Shown here in pieces: positions 16,138-23,916 of a stretch of DNA of 64,000 bases; position 1 is the first letter of the stretch, and every line of letters starts with the position of its first letter. The stretch comes from Chthonomonadales bacterium (GTDB lineage: Bacteria > Armatimonadota > Chthonomonadetes > Chthonomonadales > CAJBBX01), in NCBI GenBank assembly GCA_013360745.1, contig JABWBA010000002.1:43288-107287 (forward strand). Direction: 5' to 3'. Under the pieces are notes generated by a model. That model worked only from the letters and a program-made list of their open reading frames with translations. It ran no database searches and was not told the DNA's origin. The position numbers and the translations under genes are program-made.

Positions 16138-17820
16138 ATGGCAGAGCGCCGCTATGCGTTAGGACTGGATTACGGCACGAACTCGGTTCGCGCCTTGATC
16201 GTAGACGTCACCACCGGCGAGGAGATCGCCACCGCGGTGCACGAATACACCCGCGGCGATCAGGGCGTCCTGTCGGATCCCGACAACCCCCACGTCGCCC
16301 GTCAGCATGTAGCCGACTACCACGAAGGGCTCGAGGCAGCGGTGAATGGGGCGGTGCAGGCCGCCTCCGGTGCGCCCGGGTTCTCTGCCGCGCAGATCAT
16401 CGGGATCGGCGTCGACACGACGGGCAGCACGCCCATCCCGGTCGATTCCGAGGGCGTGCCTCTCTGTATGAGACCCGAGTTCGAGGGCAATCCGAACGCG
16501 CTCGCGTGGCTCTGGAAGGACCATTCCAGCATGGCGGAGGCCGAAGCGATCACGGCCGCAGCCGCGGAGATGCGCCCGCACTATCTCCAACGGTGCGGCG
16601 GTGTCTATTCGTCGGAGTGGTTCTTCTCAAAACTCTGGCGCTGCCTGACGATCGACCGTGAGGTGTTCGAGGCAGCGCATAGCTGGGTCGAGTTCTGCGA
16701 CTACATCCCCGCGCTGCTCGTCGGCGATCTCCGGCCCGATCGGATCCAACGGAGCGTGTGCGCCGCCGGACACAAGGCCATGTACGCCGACGACTGGGGC
16801 GGCCTTCCGGACCGCGAGTTCCTCAACGCCCTCAATCCGGCCCTCGGGGCGCTCAGGCCGCGGCTGTTCGAGCGGGCCTATCCTGCCGGCCTCCGGGCGG
16901 GTACGCTCTGTCGGGACTGGGCCGAGCGTCTGGGCTTGCGGCCCGGCATCGGCGTCTCAGTGGGCGCCTTCGATGCGCACATGGGTGCCGTCGGCGCAGG
17001 CGTGGGGCTGGGGACGCTGGTCAAGATTATCGGCACGTCGAGCTGCGATATCACCGTCGCGGCTCCCGACAGCGCCGCCGGGGACATCCCGGGCGTGTGC
17101 GGCGTCGTCCGGGGCTCGGTGCTGCCGGGGTACTGGGGCGTGGAGGCAGGCCAATCGGCGGTCGGCGATATCTTCAACTGGTTCGTCACGCAGATCTGCG
17201 GCGGCAACGCCTCGTTCCATGCGACGTTAACCTCGCAGGCCGACGCGCTCCAACCGGGCGAAAGCGGCCTCCTCGCGCTCGACTGGAATAACGGCAACCG
17301 GACCGTGCTCGTCGATGCTCGGCTTACCGGCCTGCTCGTCGGGCAGACGCTGCGGACATCCCAGGCGGAGGTCTATCGAGCGCTCATCGAGGCCACCGCC
17401 TTCGGGTCGCACACGATCCTCAATCGGATGCGGGAGTACGGAGTCACGGTGGATCGCGTGGTCGCCTGCGGGGGCATCGCCGAGAAAAACCCGATGCTCA
17501 TGCAGATCTATGCCGATGTCGACGGCCAACCGATCAGCGTCACGCGCTCCTCCCAGACCTGCGCGCTCGGCGCGGCGATCTTCGGAGCGGTCGCTGCGGG
17601 CCCCGACGAAGGCGGATACCCCGACACGGAGACGGCGCAGAAGGCGATGGCCAGCGGAGTTTCGTGCACCTACCACCCGAACACGGCCAATGCGCCGGTC
17701 TATCGTCAGCTCTACGGACTGTACAAACGCCTCCACGACAGCTTTGGCGTGGCCGGCCATTCGGATTGCCTGGCCGACGTTATGAAGCGTCTGCTGGAGA
17801 TCCAGCAGCAGGCCGCCTGA
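16138..17820 (+). CDS. araB: Ribulokinase
   Basis: ATG at 16138 has a strong AGGAGGGG eight bases upstream and gives 560 residues, against 566 in E. coli AraB. It belongs to the FGGY carbohydrate kinases: LGLDYGTNSVRALIVD at the N-terminus binds phosphate, GIGVDTTGSTPIPVD is typical of ribulokinases, and ALAWLWKDH, GAFDAHMGAVGAGV, GTSSCDI and CGGIAEKNPMLMQIYADV follow in the expected order. It phosphorylates L-ribulose to L-ribulose 5-phosphate in the cytosol. It is the first gene of a three-gene operon with araD (33 bases downstream) and an aldose isomerase, which together convert L-arabinose to D-xylulose 5-phosphate. Confidence 0.95.
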   Translation: MAERRYALGLDYGTNSVRALIVDVTTGEEIATAVHEYTRGDQGVLSDPDNPHVARQHVADYHEGLEAAVNGAVQAASGAPGFSAAQIIGIGVDTTGSTPIPVDSEGVPLCMRPEFEGNPNALAWLWKDHSSMAEAEAITAAAAEMRPHYLQRCGGVYSSEWFFSKLWRCLTIDREVFEAAHSWVEFCDYIPALLVGDLRPDRIQRSVCAAGHKAMYADDWGGLPDREFLNALNPALGALRPRLFERAYPAGLRAGTLCRDWAERLGLRPGIGVSVGAFDAHMGAVGAGVGLGTLVKIIGTSSCDITVAAPDSAAGDIPGVCGVVRGSVLPGYWGVEAGQSAVGDIFNWFVTQICGGNASFHATLTSQADALQPGESGLLALDWNNGNRTVLVDARLTGLLVGQTLRTSQAEVYRALIEATAFGSHTILNRMREYGVTVDRVVACGGIAEKNPMLMQIYADVDGQPISVTRSSQTCALGAAIFGAVAAGPDEGGYPDTETAQKAMASGVSCTYHPNTANAPVYRQLYGLYKRLHDSFGVAGHSDCLADVMKRLLEIQQQAA

Positions 17821-17853
17821 TCGGCGATAAGAGAGAGAACGGATCGGTACGCC

Positions 17854-18597
17854 GTGATCCATCGAGTGAAGATCAGCGTGTGCGAAGCGAACCTCGCGCT
17901 CCGGGACGCGGGCCTGGTCATCCTCACATGGGGCAATGCGAGCGCTCGCGATCCGGATACGGGCCATATCGTCATCAAACCGAGCGGCGTCGCCTACGAC
18001 GACATGCTTCCGGAGCATATGGTCGTCGTCGACCTCGACGGTACGGTGGTCGAAGGCGCCTATCGGCCGTCCTCGGACACGCCATCGCACCTCGCCCTCT
18101 ACCGTGCATGGCCCGAGATCGGGGGTATCGCCCACACGCATTCCACCCATGCGACGGCCTGGGCTCAGGCGTGCCGGCGCCTGCCGTGCTACGGGACAAC
18201 GCACGCCGACACGTTCCGAGGAGCGGTGCCCATCACCGAGCCGCTCACGCCCGAGCAAATCGCCGGGGACTACGAACTGGAAACGGGCCTGGCCATCCTG
18301 CGGTCCATGGAGGGCCGTCCGCCGACGGAGATGCCGGCAGCCCTCGTCGCCCATCACGGCCCATTTACGTGGGGCAGGACGGTCGCAGAAGCGGTGGAAA
18401 ACAGCGTCATCCTTGAGGAAGTGGCCCGTATGGCGGTCTTGACGGAACAGCGCCGGCCGGAGATGGAGCCGATCCCACCGGAACTTCTGGACCGGCACTT
18501 CCTCCGAAAACACGGCGCCCATGCCTACTATGGCCAGAAGCCAGATTCCCCGCCGGATCACACCGGCACACCACCGATGTCCTCTTCGGACTCGTGA
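17854..18597 (+). CDS. araD: L-ribulose-5-phosphate 4-epimerase
   Basis: 247 residues from GTG 17854. Class II aldolase/epimerase family: TWGNASAR near the N-terminus, KPSGVAYDDM for phosphate binding, the zinc-binding THSTHATAWAQ, GTTHADTFRG typical of AraD, and VAHHGPFTWG carrying the third His region. The C-terminal extension after about residue 230 is Ser/Pro-rich and probably disordered. It converts L-ribulose 5-phosphate to D-xylulose 5-phosphate, which enters the pentose phosphate pathway. It lies between the kinase and isomerase genes with short spacers, so co-transcription is almost certain. Confidence 0.95.
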   Translation: MIHRVKISVCEANLALRDAGLVILTWGNASARDPDTGHIVIKPSGVAYDDMLPEHMVVVDLDGTVVEGAYRPSSDTPSHLALYRAWPEIGGIAHTHSTHATAWAQACRRLPCYGTTHADTFRGAVPITEPLTPEQIAGDYELETGLAILRSMEGRPPTEMPAALVAHHGPFTWGRTVAEAVENSVILEEVARMAVLTEQRRPEMEPIPPELLDRHFLRKHGAHAYYGQKPDSPPDHTGTPPMSSSDS

Positions 18598-18607
18598 GAA
18601 AGAGACC

Positions 18608-20017
18608 ATGAGCAAAAAGACAACCCTGGGCATCATCGTCGGCAACCGGGGGTTTTTCCCCGATCACCTCTGCGAGAGGGGCCGTCAGGAGATAATGGAC
18701 ACGCTCGAAGCGGAGGGCTTCGGCGTCGTCGCCCTCGGCCTCGACGAGACTCCGTTCGGTTCGGTGGAAACGAGGGCGCAGGCGGCGAAGTGCGCAGACC
18801 TGTTCCGTCGACACGCCGATGATATCGACGGCGTCCTCGTCACGCTGCCGAACTTCGGAGACGAGCGGGGTGTGGCCGAGACCCTCCGTATGGCCAACCT
18901 CGGCGTACCCGTCCTCGTGCACGCCTTTCCGGACACCGCGGATAGGATGACCATCAGGGACCGCAGGGACAGTTTCTGCGGCAAGATGTCGGTATGCAAT
19001 AACCTCTCACAGTACGGCATCCCCTATACGCTGACGACGCTGCACACCGTCGCTCCGTCCTCATCGTCGTTCCGATCGGACCTTCACAACTTCGCCGCCA
19101 CCTGCCGCGTAACCCGAGGAGTTCCGCGAGCGCGCATCGGCGCAGTCGGCGCTCGGCCCGCGGCCTTCAATACCGTCCGGTACAGCGAGAAAATCCTGGA
19201 GCAGCACGGCATCAGCGTCGTCCCGATCGACCTGTTCGAAGTGATCAGCAAGGCCCGAAAACTGACCGACTCCGCGCCCGAAGTGAAGGCCAAGATCGAT
19301 GCGATCCACGCCTACGTGGATGTCGGTGCGACGCCGGCGGAATCGCTGACGAAGATGGCGCAGCTCGCCGTCGTGATCGACCAGTGGTCCGAGGAGAACG
19401 GCCTGACCGCGACCGCGGTGCAATGCTGGACCGCCATGGAGGAGTTCTACGGCGTCGTGCCCTGCGCGGTCATGAGCATGTTGAGCAACATTCTCCTCCC
19501 CAGCGCCTGTGAGGTGGACGTCACCGGCGCGGTGGCGATGTACGCCCTGACGCTTGCGGCTGGCGAACCGGCTGCGCTTCTCGACTGGAACAACAACTAC
19601 GGAGACGATCCAGATAAGTGCGTGCTCTTCCATTGCTCCAACATCCCAACGGGCTGCATGAGCTGCGCACGGATGAGCGTGCAGGACATCATCGGCGGCA
19701 CCGTCGGTATTGAGAACACCTACGGCACCATCGTCGGTCGGATCAAGTCGGGGCCGTTCACCTTCTGCCGGGTCTCGACGGATGACGATAGCGGATCCAT
19801 GAGGGCCTACGTCGGCGAGGGGACCTTTACCGATGACCCGCTCGATACCTTCGGCGGCGCCGGGGTGGCGCAGATTCCGAACCTGCAGGATCTGCTGAAG
19901 TACATCTGCGAGACGGGATTCGAGCACCACGTGGCCGCCACCCACGCTGAGGTCGGGGGCTCCGTCGTGGAAGCGTTCGGCACCTATCTCGGCTGGGATG
20001 TGTACGAACACGTGTAG
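18608..20017 (+). CDS. L-fucose isomerase-family aldose isomerase, probably the L-arabinose isomerase of the operon
   Basis: ATG 18608 follows araD by 10 bases, with GAGAAAGAG as ribosome binding site; 469 residues. The sequence belongs to the FucI-like isomerases (COG2407 type) rather than canonical AraA. It has the C-terminal block LPSACEVDVTGAVAMYAL, then LLDWNNNYGDDPDKCVLFH and HAEVGGSVVEAFG. The conserved Glu (AMEEFYG), Asp (DWNNNYG) and His residues are those expected to bind Mn2+. Next to araB and araD, the most economical role is L-arabinose to L-ribulose, but L-fucose or another aldose remains possible. A canonical araA is not seen in this window. Confidence 0.85.
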   Translation: MSKKTTLGIIVGNRGFFPDHLCERGRQEIMDTLEAEGFGVVALGLDETPFGSVETRAQAAKCADLFRRHADDIDGVLVTLPNFGDERGVAETLRMANLGVPVLVHAFPDTADRMTIRDRRDSFCGKMSVCNNLSQYGIPYTLTTLHTVAPSSSSFRSDLHNFAATCRVTRGVPRARIGAVGARPAAFNTVRYSEKILEQHGISVVPIDLFEVISKARKLTDSAPEVKAKIDAIHAYVDVGATPAESLTKMAQLAVVIDQWSEENGLTATAVQCWTAMEEFYGVVPCAVMSMLSNILLPSACEVDVTGAVAMYALTLAAGEPAALLDWNNNYGDDPDKCVLFHCSNIPTGCMSCARMSVQDIIGGTVGIENTYGTIVGRIKSGPFTFCRVSTDDDSGSMRAYVGEGTFTDDPLDTFGGAGVAQIPNLQDLLKYICETGFEHHVAATHAEVGGSVVEAFGTYLGWDVYEHV

Positions 20018-20095
20018 CCGCCCGGACGGTGCGGACCATCAGCATATGCCCCGCTGATTGGCGCCTGTTCGCGGATGGCCATGTGGGCGGTCGTG

Positions 20096-20818
20096 CTACC
20101 CTGGATCAGACCGCCATATCAGCCGGGAGCCAGCTGCGCGCTCGGTCAGTTTCCCGATTTCCATCGGGATGACCCGAAACGAACATCGGGGACTCAACCA
20201 CTGCCCACTCCGGCCGCGGTCGCAGGAACCGCGCGCCCAGACGACACAGAGCGCAGCCGTGATCAAGGCGAGCCCGAAAGCCCCCGCCCCAGGCACGCGA
20301 TGCAGTCGGCGAAAGCCGTAGCCGAGGAGTCCGCAGGACCAGAGGCCACCCGACAACAGAACCCAGGGCTCCAGCGCACGAACCTCCGGTACAGCAGCGC
20401 ATAGCGAAAGCCCGCCGGCGCCTAGAAGCGTGACTGGCGTTATCGCATATGCGCCAGCGGCAAAGGTCGCGGCAAAGCCGCCGTTCCCCCGGAGGGCGAG
20501 CGCGACGAGATGGAGCGCAACCGCGACGACCAGTGCGGTCATCAGCGCCATGAGGGCCCCGATACCGCCTACCATCGCCCCCTGTCCCAGGAGACGAACG
20601 ATCTCCGGACCGGTCCACGAAAACGCCCGCTGAGGCGCGGTGAGCGCCAGAGCCGAGTAGGCAACGCCGATCGTGATCCCGGCGTGAATCGTAGCAAAGG
20701 ATCCGGCGGCCGATACCGAACAAACCCTCTCCAACCGCTGATAGTATCCGCAAGGATCGAACAGGATGCGCAGTACACCGTCGACCGACCACGCGCCAGC
20801 GCTCTCGTCTCGGAGCAT
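20096..20818 (-). CDS. Yip1-like multi-helix membrane protein
   Basis: The start is uncertain. ATG 20818 gives 240 residues and begins just before the recognisable part (VDGVLRILFDPCGYYQRL), while the frame is open to 20923. Five hydrophobic helices follow (SFATIHAGITIGVAYSALAL, MVGGIGALMALMTALVVAVA, AATFAAGAYAITPVTLLG and two more). A cytosolic FDP-F/L element before five helices, with conserved Pro in helix 4, is the usual layout of bacterial Yip1-domain proteins. The tail after about residue 195 is polar and not conserved-looking. Function is unknown, and no neighbour suggests one. Confidence 0.6.
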   Translation of the reverse strand: MLRDESAGAWSVDGVLRILFDPCGYYQRLERVCSVSAAGSFATIHAGITIGVAYSALALTAPQRAFSWTGPEIVRLLGQGAMVGGIGALMALMTALVVAVALHLVALALRGNGGFAATFAAGAYAITPVTLLGAGGLSLCAAVPEVRALEPWVLLSGGLWSCGLLGYGFRRLHRVPGAGAFGLALITAALCVVWARGSCDRGRSGQWLSPRCSFRVIPMEIGKLTERAAGSRLIWRSDPG

Positions 20819-21049
20819 TGCCGGACGGCGGCGCGCGCCGTACCACCGGTTACCTGCACCGTCATCACCGATTGGACCGAGCGCGCCCATCGAAAGGTCC
20901 CTCCATGGCATCGAACGGAGCAAGCGGAACGGCGCAGCCTCACTCCGCTATTGATGGACGAGTGCGGGCGGCGACTGATGCGAATCGCCCGTGAACATTA
21001 GAGGCGCGCAGCCACCCACTCTGATACATACCGCCGCACGGAGCGTCGT

Positions 21050-22084
21050 TTAGCCGTCTGGGTCCGCCATGCCGCACATGAGTGCGGTCCGCACCAGCTT
21101 CTCAACAGAGCACGTCGCCACGCCGATATATTTGTCCGCGCCGCCATAGTAGACGTAGAGCGTGTCGCCGATGACGACCGTACCGCAGGGGAAGACGCAA
21201 CCCGGATAGAAACCGGACGTCTCATACCATTCCTCAGGCTGCAAGATCCAGTGGATCGTGCGGCCCAGGACGCGCGTGGGATCGTCCAGATCCAGCACCA
21301 GAGCGCCGATCCGATAGTGGCGATCCGCCCCGACCGCATGGTACAGGGTCAACCATCCGTACTTCGTCTTGATGGGCGGGGTGTTGCCGCCGATCTTGTT
21401 GTTCTCCCATGCAAGATCCGCCCGCACCAGGAGCCGGCTGTCGGACCAGTCGAGGAGGTCATCGGAGAAGGCGATCCAGATCGCCGGGTATTCCGTGCCG
21501 TACTCCGGCCCGGTCCAGTTCATCGGTCTATGGAGCATGGCGAATCGTCCGTCGATCTTTTCCGGGAACAGGATGACATCGCGATCATCTACCCTCGGGT
21601 CGGTGATCCGTCCGGCCCGTATCCACGATCGGAAATCCTTCGTCATCGCCAGCCCTGTCGACGTGGCGTTCTCCCGAAGCAGCCACGGGAACTCGGGCGC
21701 CATCCCCTCGGGCAGACGAGCGCCCGCATCGTCGGGCCGCCAGTATTGGCCCGGCGGGAAGGGCCGGGAGGCATACGTGACGAAGTACCATGCGCCGAAC
21801 TTGACGATCCGCGGGTCCTCGACGCACCCCCCATCCCAGTTGTCGGCGCTCGGCGAGAACACGGGCCGGTCGGATGCGCGCTCGAACCGGAGCCCGTCCG
21901 AGCTCACGGCCAGCCCGAAGTGGATCCGATGGGCCGGGTCTTCGCCGGCCGCGCGATAGAGTACATAGACAAGCCCTTCGTCCGGCTCGTACCATGCCCC
22001 GGGATTGCAGGTGACGAGCCCCTCCCAGTCGCTTCCTGCCGTCGGGGATAGGATGGGATTACCGGCGTAGCGTTCGAGTTTCAA
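21050..22084 (-). CDS. GH130 family glycoside phosphorylase/hydrolase
   Basis: 344 residues, matching the family length. The five-bladed propeller motifs of GH130 are clear: RYAGNPILSPT at the N-terminus, GCVEDPRIVK with the catalytic Asp at about residue 90, DDRDVILFPEKIDGRFAMLHRP, NNKIGGNTPPIKTKYGW, and GCVFPCGTVVIGDTLYVYYGGAD near the end. Most characterised members phosphorolyse beta-1,4- or beta-1,2-mannosides to mannose 1-phosphate; some are hydrolases. No signal peptide is visible, which favours a cytosolic phosphorylase acting on imported oligosaccharides. It is divergently oriented to ilvD, sharing a gap of about 155 bases for both promoters. Confidence 0.92.
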   Translation of the reverse strand: MKLERYAGNPILSPTAGSDWEGLVTCNPGAWYEPDEGLVYVLYRAAGEDPAHRIHFGLAVSSDGLRFERASDRPVFSPSADNWDGGCVEDPRIVKFGAWYFVTYASRPFPPGQYWRPDDAGARLPEGMAPEFPWLLRENATSTGLAMTKDFRSWIRAGRITDPRVDDRDVILFPEKIDGRFAMLHRPMNWTGPEYGTEYPAIWIAFSDDLLDWSDSRLLVRADLAWENNKIGGNTPPIKTKYGWLTLYHAVGADRHYRIGALVLDLDDPTRVLGRTIHWILQPEEWYETSGFYPGCVFPCGTVVIGDTLYVYYGGADKYIGVATCSVEKLVRTALMCGMADPDG

Positions 22085-22240
22085 CGCGCATTCCTTCCTG
22101 CGCCGCGCGTCGTGCGGCGACTTCCTGGGGCTCGATCACAGCGCTGGAGCTCTACGCTTGTGATACCATAAGGACAGTAACGTCTGTCGTCGGTCGACGC
22201 CCTGATGGCGATCCGGCCGTCGGCCCGAGAGGAGCGCCTT

Positions 22241-23914
22241 TTGCGTTCGGATACTATCAAACGGGGCCTTGATCGTGCGCCCCATCGAGGTCTGCTCAAG
22301 GCATGCGGCCTGACCGATGCCGATATGGGCAAGCCCTTTATCGGCGTCGCCAACTCCTATACGGACATCGTTCCGGGCCATATCCATCTGAACCGATTTG
22401 CCATGATCGTCAAACAAGCGATTCGGGATGCCGGCGGAATACCCTTCGAGTTCAACACCATCGGCGTGGACGACGGCATCGCCATGGGCCATATCGGTAT
22501 GCGCTACTCACTGCCCAGCCGCGAGCTCATCGCGGATGCGGTGGAGACCGTCGTGCAGGCCCACTGGTTCGACGGTCTGGTCTGCATTCCCAACTGCGAC
22601 AAGATCACGCCGGGCATGCTGCTTGCGGCGATGCGGATCAACATCCCGACGGTGTTCGTTTCCGGCGGCGCCATGCGGGCCGGTCGGCTAGCCGACGGAT
22701 CGCCGGCGGACCTCATCGACATCTTCGAAGGGGTCGGTCAGGTTCAGGCCGGGGAGATCTCTGAGGCGCAGCTCAAAGCGATCGAAGACGTCGCCTGTCC
22801 CGGCTGCGGATCGTGCTCCGGCATGTTCACGGCGAACTCCATGAACTGCCTGTCCGAGGTCCTCGGGCTCGCCCTGCCCGGCAATGGCACGGCGCTCGCC
22901 GACAGCGAGGACCGCAACGAGCTCGCGCGGTTGGCGGGACGGCGCATCCTCGAAGTGGTCGAGATGGGCCTGAAGCCCCGCGATATCGTAAACCTCCGAT
23001 CGCTGGACAACGCCTTCGCGCTGGATATGGCGATGGGCGGTTCAACCAATACGATTCTCCATACGATCGCCCTCGCGCGCGAAGGGGGCATCGACTATCC
23101 GCTGGAACGAATCAACGAGGTCTCCGCGCGCACGCCGTGCATCTGCAAGGTATCGCCGTCCCGTTCGGAGATCCATGTCGAGGACATCCATCGGCTCGGC
23201 GGCATGTCGACGATCCTCAAGGCCCTCGCGCGCAAACCCGGCACGTTGAACCTGGATTGCATCACCGTGACGGGCAAGACTCTGGGGGAGAACATCGCGG
23301 GCGCGCCCGATATCGACGGGGACATCATCCGTTCGGTCGAATCCCCCTTTACCGAAGACGGAGGCCTGGCGGTCCTCATGGGCAATCTCGCTCCCCGCGG
23401 CTCAATCATCAAGAGCGCCGGCGTCGCCCCCGAGTGTTTTGTGTTCGAGGGCAAGGCGGTGATCTTCGATTCCCAGGACGAATGCATCCGAGCTCTGGCG
23501 CGCAGGGAGGTCAAAGCCGGCGATGTGGTCGTGATCCGCTACGAAGGCCCTCGCGGCGGCCCCGGCATGCCGGAGATGCTCTCGCCGACCTCGATGATCA
23601 AGGGGCAACGGCTGGGCGAACAGGTGGCGCTGATCACCGACGGCCGGTTCAGCGGAGGCACGGCGGGCACCTGCGTCGGCCACATCAGCCCGGAGGCGGC
23701 CGCCGGCGGTCCCATCGCTCTGGTGGAACCGGGCGACCGAATCCGCATCGACATCCCGAACCGGAGCATCCAGCTGCTCGTTGACGACGCGGAGCTCGAA
23801 CGGCGCCGTCAGAACTGGACGCCCCCGCCTCCGAAGATCAATGCCGGATGGCTCGGACGGTACAGCCGCATGGTGACGAGCGCGGATACCGGCGCCGTCC
23901 TGACCCTGCCCTGA
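22241..23914 (+). CDS. ilvD: Dihydroxy-acid dehydratase
   Basis: TTG at 22241 is chosen because AGGAG lies six bases upstream and it yields the typical N-terminus [19 protein letters not shown] 22205 would add 12 unlikely residues. The 557-residue product has the family landmarks [10 protein letters not shown] (Cys about 119), [12 protein letters not shown] (Cys about 186, 189 and 192), [17 protein letters not shown] and [10 protein letters not shown] near the C-terminus. It makes 2-oxo acids for valine, leucine and isoleucine synthesis using an iron-sulfur cluster. The loop reads VPGHIHL without the extra Cys of plant and mycobacterial [2Fe-2S] enzymes, so a [4Fe-4S]-type enzyme is more likely. 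It stands alone, without other ilv genes nearby. Confidence 0.95.
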   Translation: MRSDTIKRGLDRAPHRGLLKACGLTDADMGKPFIGVANSYTDIVPGHIHLNRFAMIVKQAIRDAGGIPFEFNTIGVDDGIAMGHIGMRYSLPSRELIADAVETVVQAHWFDGLVCIPNCDKITPGMLLAAMRINIPTVFVSGGAMRAGRLADGSPADLIDIFEGVGQVQAGEISEAQLKAIEDVACPGCGSCSGMFTANSMNCLSEVLGLALPGNGTALADSEDRNELARLAGRRILEVVEMGLKPRDIVNLRSLDNAFALDMAMGGSTNTILHTIALAREGGIDYPLERINEVSARTPCICKVSPSRSEIHVEDIHRLGGMSTILKALARKPGTLNLDCITVTGKTLGENIAGAPDIDGDIIRSVESPFTEDGGLAVLMGNLAPRGSIIKSAGVAPECFVFEGKAVIFDSQDECIRALARREVKAGDVVVIRYEGPRGGPGMPEMLSPTSMIKGQRLGEQVALITDGRFSGGTAGTCVGHISPEAAAGGPIALVEPGDRIRIDIPNRSIQLLVDDAELERRRQNWTPPPPKINAGWLGRYSRMVTSADTGAVLTLP

Positions 23915-23916
23915 GG

